Positions 50,268 to 60,633 are shown, counted from the first letter of the stretch. The stretch is DNA of 64,000 bases from Sipunculus nudus (GCA_026874595.1 CM049311.1:65329953-65393952), one strand, 5' to 3'. Made by a program: numbers and translations. Notes: generated from the letters alone by a model not told the origin.

Positions 50268-50714
50268 GTTACAAAGTGATTTTGTGTGTGTGTTTTACTC
50301 GTAACACAGGTTGAGAGAGACACAAAACAAGTTTGCTAGACACTTAACATTATTCCAGATCAGTTGACAATGTTGTAACAGCTAGCTAGCAGAAGGGTGG
50401 TCTCCCTTGGTCTCTGTGTGCAGCTCTCTGCCAGAACCATACACCATGCTTGCTTTTTTATACACAGTTTGGAATGACATTCTCGATGTATATTGGAGTC
50501 CATGTAGATGGTAAAGGTGACCAGGAATTTGACATAATTTTGCATGTCATAATTATACGTAAGACCAGATTCTCCACCATTATGTTACAAGGTGATTTTG
50601 TGTGTGTGTTTCACTTGTAACTCAGGTTGAGAGAGACACAAGACGAGGTTGGTAGACACTTGACTTTATTCCAGATCAGTTGACAACAGCTAGCTAGCAG
50701 AAGAGGGGGTCTCC
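50268..50714. repeat. direct repeat pair, ~130 bp, 315 bp apart
   Basis: The segment 50268-50407 and the segment 50584-50714 share GTTACAA(A/G)GTGATTTTGTGT, 'aggttgagagagacacaa', 'ttattccagatcagttgaca' and ACAGCTAGCTAGCAGAAG. They differ by small indels and substitutions, so this is an older local duplication or two insertions of a short element. Confidence 0.85.
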
Positions 50715-50912
50715 TTCCTATAGGTTGCTATAAGTTGCTCTATAAAAATAAACACAATCATTAAAAATTCAACATTTCTGCAGAAAAATGTGCAAAACCC
50801 AAACTTTTATACTGCTTCTGCAAGATATAAATGAGAAGCAGTGGATACGATAAAGAGGTGCTTTTGCTGACAGTGACTGCAGCAGCCAGACAACACACAG
50901 GTCTTGAGGTAC

Positions 50913-51065
50913 CTGTAAAGCTGGCTCCAGCCCCTGGGATAATTCTAGGGCTGTTGTAGAAACTTGGCCAGCACAGTTGGCTATCTGTCATGTGTGCTGG
51001 GTGTGCTGTGCTGGCTAGTCTCCCCAGCATCTGGCCAGCATCCCTGGGTCTCATTACCGGTGATG
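50913..51065 (-). CDS. candidate upstream exon of the minus-strand gene
   Basis: Part of a 166-codon minus-strand frame. Acceptor ATAACATGACAG at 51066 follows a T/G-rich tract, and donor TTTACAG|GTACC lies at 50912. The peptide includes MRPRDAGQMLGRLASTAHPA and ends PRIIPGAGASFT plus one base. That base with AC from the next exon gives Asp, the same residue read by continuing upstream at 48.96 kb. No domain is recognised, and earlier exons were not found. Confidence 0.4.
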
Positions 51066-51454
51066 CTGTCATGTTATCCAGGTACATATAGACATACAAA
51101 CATACACACAACACAGTTGTGCCTATGCTTTTAACAAGGCTCAGCCTAGCAATTTGTATTGGGGAGGCTTCTCTTGTCATCACTGTGTGATGGCCTACAT
51201 CTAGTGCAGGATTACATTTGGATGAAAAAATTTTCAATTTTATTTTATTTTGTCTTCTCAATCCCTATATTTTGGGTGGACAAGATAGTACTGTATTTGG
51301 AGCAGTCCCATTGGTTTTAACAAACTTTAGCAGTGCCTGTAAGAATTTAATACATTTGAGCCAGCACTTAGCATTTGTTGTATGTTGATTAAAGAGTGCT
51401 GTGCGGGCTCTAATCTTCAGCCACTCTTTGCCCCATACAACCATGCAGCCAACA

Positions 51455-51930
51455 GTCAGCTACCATACCCCCATACCAGTAATCTGTTTAAGAAAACTAA
51501 CTCTACCAGGTCAGAACCTATAAAGAAAAACTCAGCCCATATTCACCTACCATACCCCCACACCACAAATATGTTTTAAAAGACAACCCCAACAGGTCAT
51601 CACCTACAAAGAAAAACTCAGCTCATATTCACCTACCATACCTCCACCCTACAAATCTGTTTTGAAAACCAATCTCACTAGGCCAGCACCTACAAAGAAA
51701 AACTTAGACCATATTCACCTACCATACCTCCACACCGAAATCTGTTTAAAAAAAAAACCAACCCCTCCAGGCCTGAGCACCTACAAAGAAAAGCTCAGCC
51801 CTTATTCACCTACCATTTATACCCCCACACCACAAACCTGTGTTTTAGAAAACCAGCCCTGATGAGTCAGTTAACACCTACAAAGAAAAAAGTCAGCTCA
51901 CATTCACCTCCCCCACAGGTCCTTGCAGCC
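51455..51930. repeat. ~90-bp tandem repeat, about 5 copies
   Basis: The phrase 'cacctacaaagaaaaactcag', then 'attcacctaccatac', then CCCACACCACAAATCTGTTT recurs with CTACAAAG- or CTATAAAG-type starts near 51516, 51603, 51691, 51780 and 51877. The intervals are roughly 87 to 97 bp. Units vary through A-run length and substitutions. Confidence 0.88.
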
Positions 51931-53069
51931 AACCTGAACCCTACTTTATGTTTAAACATGTACAATTGGCAGCTTGAGATTTGCAGTCCCCATGTGATCA
52001 TTAGAAGCCTCCCTCCGGTTTAAGGCTCTTTTAATTAAGAAAAAAAATCTTGATAGTATTAATTTGCAGAACATATAAAAATAGGATATTTTTTAAGGTA
52101 CCTTTGGTTAATTCATTATTAATGACTATCCATTTGTAATAATGTTAAGATAAAAAAAGGTAAAACTAAATACTGATCAATACATAATCGCTTAACACAT
52201 TAGATAAAAATGGGGCAAAAATATGAAATGTATATGTATGTGTGTGTAATGCATTAATATATTGCTGAAAATTTCTATGAGTAACAGATAATTATTTTCC
52301 AAAATGACCCCGCTTTTGCCAAGTAATTGGAAGTAAAATATTTTTAAATGTTATCAGCCAAAATAGAGGCATTGAGTTATTGGACTAACTGGTAATCCTT
52401 TGGGATTTGACTTGGGGCATACAAGACATAAGAATGTCAGGGCCCTGAGATAAAGCACACATATGGTAAGCATTAATATTCAAGAGCCGTAATATTGCAT
52501 GCCTTCAACATGTGGCAGCCATACAGCTAGAAGTAGAAATATCTACAGATTATGTGAACCCTATCTTGAAGAGACAAAGGAGTTTATGTTGAATGTATCA
52601 AAATAATAAGCTGACAGATATTCTGCATGTTTTTCTGGGGATCCCTGTGATACTGCAGCAAAAAGATTATGGGATTTATATTGATGTTTTGGCAAGTAAA
52701 TTGTATAGTTAATATGCAACACTTGTTTGTTTTTCTGCATCGTTTACTGAGACTGGTGTACCGATTAAATGCTATAAACTCTATTTCAGCACCCTGTGTC
52801 CACCTGTTTGTGGGATTTTTTTCCATGTCATTCCAGACAAACATTGAATTCCTAGCTCATATCTGCAGAAATATTGAAGCTGAAGTTGTATTCATAGTTG
52901 TAGTATTGACATTTACTGATTATTTTTTTTTTAAATATTATTTAGTGGAGGTAACCGCCTCCATTATCAAATGCTTACTTATATAACTACGTATATGTAC
53001 CTCTGCAGAATTCTATTCCAGTTTTGGACCATTTAACAGGGCAGTATTGCACAATTCCATTCATGTTTT
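51931..53069. other. non-coding, no gene recognised
   Basis: AT-rich sequence. Overlapping frames at 52584-52986 on both strands show no splice or protein signature. Confidence 0.45.
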
Positions 53070-53345
53070 ATCCTGGCATCAACCAGGCCCAGTGACTACT
53101 CAACCAATGGGCCCTTGGCGCGTAATCATCCCCATTGCTAGGTCCTACCACTGAGGAAGCCCTGAAAGGCGCACTCGTTTGTGAGCAAGACACAGCCATT
53201 GGGCAAGGCCTTCCCATTGAGCCTGCAGAGTGCTCACCCTTGGAGGGGGCTGGCTGTGCAAAATCTCACCAGCTGATATTCGAACTCACGATCTTTTGGC
53301 TTTGAGTCCGATGCTCTGACCCCTGAGCCAAAGAAGCTGGTGACA
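53070..53345 (-). mobile_element. tRNA-derived SINE, type 2
   Basis: On the minus strand a tRNA-like head (53343-53272) has A-box TGGCTCAGGGG, fitting the consensus, and B-box AGTTCGAATAT. A GC-richer body follows down to about 53070, including GCCCCCTCCAAGGGTGAGCA. The sequence contrasts in base composition with its surroundings. It differs from the SINE at 7.5 kb. Confidence 0.65.
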
Positions 53346-54120
53346 ATAACTTATTAGATGTATATACACTTATTGATATCACAATTTAAACAGTGGGAAA
53401 ATTTCTCCTAAAAAAATCTTCAAAGTGGATAGACATGGTATAGAACCACTTCCTAATACTTGTTACAGACATGAAGAAATAAAATAATGTTATGATTCTT
53501 AATATTATTGATATGTAGAGATATAAACACAGCATTGATTGGTGATAAAAAAATGATGCTTGCTTGTGCTCAAGTTGGTACATTTTTAGCATGACAGAAG
53601 ATGACAGAATCAAGCATAAACAGATCATGTGATTATACTCAACCAGCCTTTGTCCTCCTGTTTTAAGAGATTATTTTCTGAAAAGTTTATATCTTTCAGT
53701 TTATATCCTTCAGTAATTTCCTAGAAAACTACATCTTGAAGTTACCACCAAATATGGCAATCAAGAATTTTAAACTGAATCTTCAGTTTATGTTTAAAAA
53801 ATGAGTGGGGTGTTTCCAGTGATGGCACAGATGAGATGTGTCTCTGAGTAAATAGGTTAAGCTGATTTGATTTTTAGAGTGTTAACATGATATCACCATT
53901 CACCAAATCAGCAGCATTAAAGCAAAATTCCAGAAAAAAAATTAACACAACTCTGTGTATAAAACTTACTCATAAGTATGTCACCCAACTCTAAATTTTG
54001 AGTAAATGGTTGAACCTCTACTGCAATTTTACCATTTTGAGTCTGGAATTGTCACCTATTCAAGCATGAAAGGAAATTTTTAAGGCCATGCTTAAAAGGT
54101 TAAATTATACCATGCTCATC
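53346..54120. other. non-coding, may include SINE body
   Basis: AT-rich. The part nearest 54120 may belong to the body of the SINE whose tRNA-like head is at 54121-54196. Nothing else is recognised. Confidence 0.4.
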
Positions 54121-54200
54121 CTCTCAGGCAGTAGCTGGAATCAGACCGAAGATCATATGCTTCTGTGTCCAACACCTAAACCACCGGGCAACACTCATCA
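54121..54200 (-). mobile_element. tRNA-derived SINE head, type 3
   Basis: On the minus strand A-box TGGTTTAGGTG matches the pol III consensus and B-box GGTCTGATTCC matches 9 of 11 positions at normal tRNA spacing. No clean acceptor stem is visible, so this is probably SINE-derived. The body limits are not determined. Confidence 0.5.
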
Positions 54201-54954
54201 ACATATGTGTTCCTCAAAGGAACAAGATACCTGCTTTGAGTCTGAGACACACTTTGATAGTTGAGCCTGATCATTGAGGATTCGTCAGTAGAAGCTAGGG
54301 CTTTGTGGTGCAGATAATGTTGGAGCATATAAAGAATATGACATGACAGGGGACTCAACCCCAAGAAGAAGAGCATGCGTGCAAAAAATGCCAACAGGTG
54401 CAGGGTAGGGCCTGTAATTTTTACCCAGAAGTCCAACATGCAATTTGTTTTGCAGCGCAGTCAGTCCTCAGTCAGTGTATAGTACTTGCAGGGACCCAGC
54501 CCTCTGAGAACAAGAAATGGGAGGCTGGAAAGGGTCGTTGTATGGATTGACCTGTTGTAAGGGGTTGGCCACACCCTAGCGCTACACCTGACAAAGGTTA
54601 TCACATGACATCTTTAGTGTCTCCACTACATACCTGCCCGTCCTACATCATCCGGGCAACAACGATTGCTTGAATGAGTTACCTTCCCAGATGCCATATG
54701 CATAACAGTTCTTTTTAATATGTTTACCACAAGTAATACAATGATAATAGAATGCACTCTGGGTGCATATTTAAACAATATTATTTATTTAAGTATTAGT
54801 TTACATATATTTACAAATTTCCTGTATGTTTAAATGATTTTTTATGAGTTTTCAAAGGGCAGTTCCAAAGCCTATGAATGGAACTTTCTTTAAAATGAAA
54901 CCTGTAAAAGAAACAATATATAATAAGAATTTTATATGTGAATTTTGAAGTACT
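54201..54954. other. non-coding, no gene recognised
   Basis: A mildly GC-rich part at 54430-54660 has a strong minus-strand acceptor-like tract (TTTCTTGTTCTCAG near 54505) but no open frame after it. The rest is AT-rich flank of the retrotransposon. Confidence 0.4.
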
Positions 54955-54959
54955 CTTTC

Positions 54960-55110
54960 TGTGATAATATTCCGAGACAGCGTTAGCGGGGTTATATATT
55001 CCGCGACACCGGAGGTGGGAATTCAGTAAAACCTTGTTCAGTTGCTGACATGTGTTGTTGTCTTCGACCCGACATTAATTGCCTTATATCGACAAACCCA
55101 CGACATCACA
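54960..55110 (+). repeat. 5-prime LTR (151 bp)
   Basis: Starts TGTGAT and ends ATCACA, a 6-bp inverted terminus of the TG...CA type. A TATA-like TATATA lies at 54993-54998. The motif ATATTCCG(A/C)GACA occurs twice, around 54967 and 54997. By eye it matches 59396-59546 base for base. Confidence 0.95.
54993..54998 (+). promoter_or_regulatory. TATA-like box in LTR
   Basis: TATATA within the LTR, upstream of the presumed transcript start. It is positioned plausibly for a short retrotransposon promoter, but such a hexamer is common in AT-rich DNA. Confidence 0.4.
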
Positions 55111-55128
55111 TGGTGGCAGCGGTGCTAA
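55111..55128 (+). promoter_or_regulatory. primer-binding site
   Basis: TGGTGGCAGCGGTGCTAA begins immediately after the LTR with the TGG that pairs with a tRNA CCA end. I cannot name the primer tRNA from memory. Confidence 0.7.
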
Positions 55129-55141
55129 CAGTAACGATAAG

Positions 55142-58100
55142 ATGATGAAGTTTACTCCGCCGGACGGATTCCCTTTCGACAGGCCGTCATATTGGCCGCA
55201 GTGGCGCCAAAGATTCGAAAGAGACCGGGTCGCTTCAAAACTCGACAAAGAACCAGGTGCCGTACAGGTCAGCACTTTGATATATTCTATGGGCCCTGAA
55301 GCCGAAAACATATTCATGGCATTCACTTTTGCCAGCGATGATGATAAGGACAATTATGACATAGTTACAACAAAATTCAATGAACATTTTATACCCAAGC
55401 GTAATGTCATATTTGAACGCGCCAGTTTTCACCAGCGTCATCAACAACAGGGCGAATCTGTTGAGGCGTACATCAGAGCTTTGTATGATCTGGCCGATAA
55501 ATGTGACTTCCAAGACCAAAAAGATGATTTTATCCGGGACAGACTTGTTATTGGCTTAAGTGACAAAGGTTTGTCAGAACAACTTCAGATGCGGCAGGAT
55601 CTTACCCTGGCTTCAGCTATTGACATAAGTAGACATCATGAACTTGTAAAGCTGCAAAATACTTCAGACCAACGCAGTGAAGCCACAAATGTTACTGCAG
55701 CAGTGAGACATAAAGTAACATGGAGAGACAGACAGCCAAGACAGAAAACAACAAGAACACCAAACCAAGGTCAGTACAAACAAAAATCCAATAAAACATG
55801 CAAATATTGTGGTTTTGACCCAGCCCGATCACACAGTAAAGGCTTTTGTCCTGCTGCAAAAGAAAGGTGTCACCATTGCAATAAAATTGGACATTTTGAG
55901 AGAGCTTGCTTCCAGAAAAAGCGAGTAAACAGTGTAGAAATTAGTCAAACTGAAAGTGAAACTCCTACAATGCAGGGCCATAATACTGACCAGAATAGCT
56001 TCTTTATGGGTGGTGTCACTAAACAGACTGGTACTATACATGAAACTGAGCCACCATGGATAATTACACTCAATCTCAATGGCTCAGATCTTCAGTTCAA
56101 GATAGACTCAGGTGCCGACGTTAATATAATGTCACTGAAAACATTCACTAAACTGCAACCTGAACAGCGACTAATCACAGGTAGAACCACCCTTGATGGG
56201 GTAGGAGGACCCCTGGATTATGTGGGACACTTCATGTGTAATCTGACATTTCAAGGCCAAGAATTTCAGACTGTCATATATGTGGTCAACCATGATACAC
56301 ACAATCTACTGTGTCGCCACCTGGCGTGTCAGATGGGACTTATTAAAAGAGTTCACCAAGTGACTACTGTATTTGGTGATATGGGTCTAATGACTTGTAC
56401 ACCTATCAAAATCAAGCTGAAAGATGATGCGACACCGTACAGCATAAGTACTCCCAGAAGGATACCACTCCCGTTGCTCCCGAAAGTAGAACAAGAGCTA
56501 GCACGAATGGAAAAGGAGGGAGTCATCACACGTGTTAATGAGCCAACTGATTGGTGTGCTCCGATCGTGCCTGTGTTAAAACCAAACGGTCAAGTTCGTA
56601 TATGCGTTGACCTCAAAAAGCTAAACGCAGCTGTGAAACGCGAACGATTCATAATACCAACTGTTGATGAAATCTTGCACAAGTTAAATGGCGCAACTGT
56701 TTTCTCATCTTTAGATGCTTCCAGTGGATATTGGCAGATGCCACTTGATGAAGAGAGCTCGAGGCTCACAACCTTCATAACACCTTTTGGACGGTTTAGG
56801 TTTAATCGTGTTCCATACGGAATTTCAAGTGCAAGCGAGATATATCAGCGAGAAATGAGCAAAATCCTAGAAGGTACAGAAGGCACACAGGTATACCAGG
56901 ATGACATCCTTATATATGGCAAGGATGAGCACGAACATGACCAACGGCTAGAAGCAGTCATGCAGCGTATAGCTGATAACGGTGTGAAACTCAACCAGAC
57001 AAAATGTCACATAAAACAAAGTTCACTGGATTTCCTAGGACATCACATAGATGCTAATGGCATATCCCCACAATCAGACAAGGTGCAGGCCATAAAGGAG
57101 ATGCCACCTCCCAACAATGTGAATGAATTACGGCAGTTCTTAGGGATGGTGAATTTTATGTCACGTTACATCAACGGACTATCCACAATGATAGCACCAC
57201 TAAACCAGCTATTATGTAAAGACAGTATCTGGGTGTGGGAGGAACCACACATGCAGGCGTTTCAAGCCGTGAAAGATGCCATAGCCCTGCCGACAACACT
57301 TGCGTACTACGAACCAAGCAGAGCCACAATGGTGTGTTCTGATGCCAGTAGCTATGGCCTAGGTAGTGTGCTTATGCAAGAACATAATGGTGAATACAGA
57401 CCAGTGGCACTAGCATCCAGATCAATGACAGACACTGAAAAGCGATATGCCCAAATCGAAAAGGAGCTGCTGGCAGCTGTATGGGCATGTGAGAAATTTT
57501 CACGTTACTTGGTCGGATTAGAGAGCTTTAGGATAGTCACCGATCACAAGCCATTGATTCCCATTATCAATGACAAAGACCTCGACATGACGCCAATCAG
57601 ATGTCAACGACTACTACTTCGGTTAATGAGATTTAACGGCAAAGCAGAGTACGCGCCAGGCAAAACACTCGTTATTGCGGATTATCTCTCACGCAAATCG
57701 TCACACAGGACAGAGATACCAGAAACACAAGGGGACGTCACATGTCACGTAAACGCAATTATAGCCTCATACCCTGCGACAGATAAACGGCTCCAAGAGA
57801 TACGTGAGGCTTCTCAGAATGATAGCATGATTAAGAATGCCATCAAGTTTACTTTGGACGGTTGGCCTAGTGTTAATGAAGTACCACCAGGCCTTCGAGA
57901 AATCTACCATGTACGTAGTGAACTCAGTGTAGCTGATGAATTACTGTTGCGTGGTACGCGCATCGTGATACCAGAATCATTGAGACAAGACATGCTAACC
58001 AGGATACATCAAGGCCATATGGGCATTTCCAAGTGTCGTGAACGTGCTCGAGATAACATATGGTGGCCTATGCTCAGTAAAGATCTCAAAGACATGATAG

Positions 58101-59092
58101 CAAGGTGTCATCATTGCCAGATCCACAAACCTGTTCAACGCGCAGAGCCGCTGAAACCTGAAAAGTTGCCAGACAGACCATGGCAATACATCAGTGCTGA
58201 TTTGCTCGAGTTTGAAGGCTCTATGTGGATAGTTGTACTCTGTCATTACTCAAAGTGGATTGAGGTGCTTCCTTTAAAATCAACAACGGCTCAAAGTGTA
58301 ATCAAAGTATTCAAAGACGTTTTCGCTAGATGGGGCATATCAGAGTGCCTAACAACAGACAACGGTCCACAATTCACATCTGTGGAATTCACCAGATTCA
58401 CTCAGGAATACAAATTTAACCATATGACAACAAGCCCTTATTATGCACAGGCGAATGGTGCAGCAGAAAGGGGTGTAAAGCAAGCCAAAGAAATCCTATC
58501 ACAGGAAGACCCGCTCTTAGCTCTTCTGATTTACAGAGCTACCCCTACCACGGTCACAGGTTATGCTCCTAGCCAACTTCTACAGGGACGCAACCTCCAG
58601 ACAACATTACCAGCTTTGAGCCAAACACTATGTCCAGAATGGCCAGACCCTGATAAAGTGCGTCATCAACATGATAAAGCCAAGCAAACACAAACCTTTT
58701 ATTTCAATCGACATCATGGCGCTACAAATCTACCAACACTCAAACCAGGCGACCAAGTGCGCATTAGAAGGCCAACTGACAAATATTGGAGCGCGCCCGC
58801 CAGTGTATTGCGACAGTTTGGTAACACAAACACCAGATCCTATGTTATTGATACTGGTAATGGTATAGTACGAAGGAATAGACGTCATCTTCAACTGATT
58901 CCTCCAACCACAGCATCCGACCCACCTCAGACATCCTTCATGCCTGAATCAGACCACACAGCCAACAACCCCGATATTGGGCCAGCTGAACCACCCAGCG
59001 GACCACCTGAACCACAAGTACCACCCCGGACTGTCCGCGCTACCAGAGGGAAGTTGCCTAATCGTTTTAAAGACTTTGCACTGTACAGTTAA
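55142..59092 (+). CDS. gag-pol polyprotein, Ty3/Gypsy
   Basis: 1,316 codons from the first in-frame ATG at 55142; the frame is open further upstream into the LTR but has no earlier ATG. Order and residues counted from this Met: gag; zinc knuckles at C220-C236 (spacing C-x2-C-x7-H-x4-C) and C243-C256 (canonical C-x2-C-x4-H-x4-C); aspartic protease with DSGA at 322; reverse transcriptase with LDASSGYWQ at 524 and YQDD at 585-588; RNase H with D734, E773 region and D801; integrase H-H-C-C (H956, H959, C989, C992); then D1020, D1073 and E1109 with 35 residues between the last two; and a basic C-terminal GPY/F-like segment around 1200-1240. It copies element RNA into DNA and inserts it. There is no frameshift between gag and pol, and no stop or missing catalytic residue was seen. 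Confidence 0.96.
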   Translation: MMKFTPPDGFPFDRPSYWPQWRQRFERDRVASKLDKEPGAVQVSTLIYSMGPEAENIFMAFTFASDDDKDNYDIVTTKFNEHFIPKRNVIFERASFHQRHQQQGESVEAYIRALYDLADKCDFQDQKDDFIRDRLVIGLSDKGLSEQLQMRQDLTLASAIDISRHHELVKLQNTSDQRSEATNVTAAVRHKVTWRDRQPRQKTTRTPNQGQYKQKSNKTCKYCGFDPARSHSKGFCPAAKERCHHCNKIGHFERACFQKKRVNSVEISQTESETPTMQGHNTDQNSFFMGGVTKQTGTIHETEPPWIITLNLNGSDLQFKIDSGADVNIMSLKTFTKLQPEQRLITGRTTLDGVGGPLDYVGHFMCNLTFQGQEFQTVIYVVNHDTHNLLCRHLACQMGLIKRVHQVTTVFGDMGLMTCTPIKIKLKDDATPYSISTPRRIPLPLLPKVEQELARMEKEGVITRVNEPTDWCAPIVPVLKPNGQVRICVDLKKLNAAVKRERFIIPTVDEILHKLNGATVFSSLDASSGYWQMPLDEESSRLTTFITPFGRFRFNRVPYGISSASEIYQREMSKILEGTEGTQVYQDDILIYGKDEHEHDQRLEAVMQRIADNGVKLNQTKCHIKQSSLDFLGHHIDANGISPQSDKVQAIKEMPPPNNVNELRQFLGMVNFMSRYINGLSTMIAPLNQLLCKDSIWVWEEPHMQAFQAVKDAIALPTTLAYYEPSRATMVCSDASSYGLGSVLMQEHNGEYRPVALASRSMTDTEKRYAQIEKELLAAVWACEKFSRYLVGLESFRIVTDHKPLIPIINDKDLDMTPIRCQRLLLRLMRFNGKAEYAPGKTLVIADYLSRKSSHRTEIPETQGDVTCHVNAIIASYPATDKRLQEIREASQNDSMIKNAIKFTLDGWPSVNEVPPGLREIYHVRSELSVADELLLRGTRIVIPESLRQDMLTRIHQGHMGISKCRERARDNIWWPMLSKDLKDMIARCHHCQIHKPVQRAEPLKPEKLPDRPWQYISADLLEFEGSMWIVVLCHYSKWIEVLPLKSTTAQSVIKVFKDVFARWGISECLTTDNGPQFTSVEFTRFTQEYKFNHMTTSPYYAQANGAAERGVKQAKEILSQEDPLLALLIYRATPTTVTGYAPSQLLQGRNLQTTLPALSQTLCPEWPDPDKVRHQHDKAKQTQTFYFNRHHGATNLPTLKPGDQVRIRRPTDKYWSAPASVLRQFGNTNTRSYVIDTGNGIVRRNRRHLQLIPPTTASDPPQTSFMPESDHTANNPDIGPAEPPSGPPEPQVPPRTVRATRGKLPNRFKDFALYS

Positions 59093-59383
59093 ACATAACA
59101 TAAGTTTACCCATATAGATAAACCGTACGGATATAGCATAGTAATTGCCAGAGACTCTGTTTTGATATTGATCATTTTACTGTTTATTTCATATCAACAG
59201 ATACATATAATGATGAACCCGCTGACACTTATAACCGTAATTTATCACAGAGAGATTCCATTCTGACATTTTTGTGCTGTGCAGATTTTTTTTTCTTCTA
59301 CAGAGAACTTTGCTCTCCTGACCACCGATATAATCATGATTTCTTTCATGTTTTCACAGCACGTCTATATAAGTCTTATTTGT
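59093..59383 (+). other. non-coding tail of the retrotransposon
   Basis: Lies between the gag-pol stop and the polypurine tract. No envelope-like or other frame is recognised. Confidence 0.7.
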
Positions 59384-59395
59384 AAAAGGGGAAGA
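59384..59395 (+). promoter_or_regulatory. polypurine tract
   Basis: AAAAGGGGAAGA directly abuts the TG of the 3-prime LTR, the expected plus-strand DNA priming site. Confidence 0.9.
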
Positions 59396-59546
59396 TGTGA
59401 TAATATTCCGAGACAGCGTTAGCGGGGTTATATATTCCGCGACACCGGAGGTGGGAATTCAGTAAAACCTTGTTCAGTTGCTGACATGTGTTGTTGTCTT
59501 CGACCCGACATTAATTGCCTTATATCGACAAACCCACGACATCACA
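59396..59546 (+). repeat. 3-prime LTR (151 bp)
   Basis: Same sequence as 54960-55110 by eye, followed by the target duplication CTTTC. Confidence 0.95.
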
Positions 59547-59551
59547 CTTTC

Positions 59552-60555
59552 TTTGAAACTTCCCATATACTAGTCACTATATAGAGTACTCCAAATGTTA
59601 TAACCTGTAATTAAGGAATAAGAGCAAACGTCTAAGGTTGTGATGGAATTACTTAATTTCCACTTTATGAAGTTAATTAATAATATTATAAATTGTAACA
59701 AACTTTTACCCGTATATGAGACTTGGATATGTTAGAATATGTAAGGTCTCCTATATTATCTGCCATTTATGTACCCTAATATTCACTCATTTAGTTTTCT
59801 CATTGGTCAAAGATATGGCAATAGATATACTCTGTGAAGGTCACTGTAGGGTGAATTTGTGAAACTGGAACTCTCACAAACCACTAAAAATATATAATTG
59901 TGAAAATTAATGCAGCAAACATGAAGCCAGGCCCGGTATCCACCAAACGTTTTGCATTATGAAGGCTGAATGGCTCAACATTAATGTCAAAAGTTTGCTG
60001 GTGGGGTACATTTCAAGTCCTGGTCCTTTCTTTATTGAGTTGTGCAATGCTTAAGCCAGAGCAACATTATGAGATGCCATGTTATCATAATTAACATTAA
60101 TTTTTTTCATTGTCTACAGAATTCAAATTGAATGTTAAAAATCATGCTTTAACTGATTACAGTTCAGTTAATTTAACCATCATGCAGCTCAATGAAAAAC
60201 ATTATTTTACATGGAAATAAATCTTAATTACATGTCTCCAGTTAACTGGGACATGTTAAGTAAGTCTTGTTGTTTTTACCCACAGGAGTTTTAAATCCTT
60301 TTATGTCAAACTCAATAGGCATGTCAACAAATAAAATGAATTTGTCACCTAGTAGTCCAGCCCATTTGCATCAGCCCCCACATTTTCTATATTTAATTCC
60401 TGACAATGACACAACAAGGTTTGACTTTCTTTTACTAAACAAAGTTTATTAAGCTGATAAAAAACATGAGAAAAGTATAAAGGCATAGATTTTATGAGAC
60501 AATAGAGACTTTTTTTACCAGATGGAACACCTAATAGGGTTATTTATTTTGGCAG
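59552..60555. other. non-coding, no gene recognised
   Basis: AT-rich sequence, probably intron or intergenic DNA, leading up to the exon at 60556. Nothing is recognised. Confidence 0.45.
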
Positions 60556-60633
60556 ATCTTCTGCAAACTGCTGAATGGTGTAAAAGACAAATACAATAAG
60601 AGTGTCGAACAGACTTTTAGATTAGGCTTTGAA
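60556..60633 (+). CDS. candidate 26-codon internal exon, unknown gene
   Basis: Bounded by the acceptor TTATTTATTTTGGCAG and a perfect donor GAA|GTAAGT. Only one of three frames is open across the 78 bases. It gives IFCKLLNGVKDKYNKSVEQT and ends FRLGFE, so the exon enters and leaves in phase 0. The charged, balanced composition supports coding. I do not recognise the protein and found no phase-compatible neighbours with confidence. Confidence 0.5.

Larger units (their letters stand above)
54955..59551 (+). mobile_element. complete Ty3/Gypsy LTR retrotransposon
   Basis: Has target duplication CTTTC at 54955-54959 and 59547-59551, 151-bp LTRs that look identical, a primer-binding site directly after the 5-prime LTR, a single gag-pol frame, and a polypurine tract directly before the 3-prime LTR. 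No envelope gene follows pol. The atypical first zinc knuckle and domain order (protease, reverse transcriptase, RNase H, integrase) suggest an animal Mag/K02A2.6-like lineage; that sub-assignment is inference. All features expected of a recently inserted element are present. Confidence 0.95.

Noticed and set aside
54430-54520. Minus-strand exon after TTTCTTGTTCTCAG
   Set aside because: Strong acceptor-like tract, but all frames stop within about 20 codons and no donor follows.
55079-55141. Start of gag-pol at 55079
   Set aside because: That codon is TTG and lies inside the LTR; the first in-frame ATG is at 55142.
55084-58868. Minus-strand and alternative-frame ORFs within gag-pol
   Set aside because: Shadows of the 1,316-codon polyprotein, with no independent signals.
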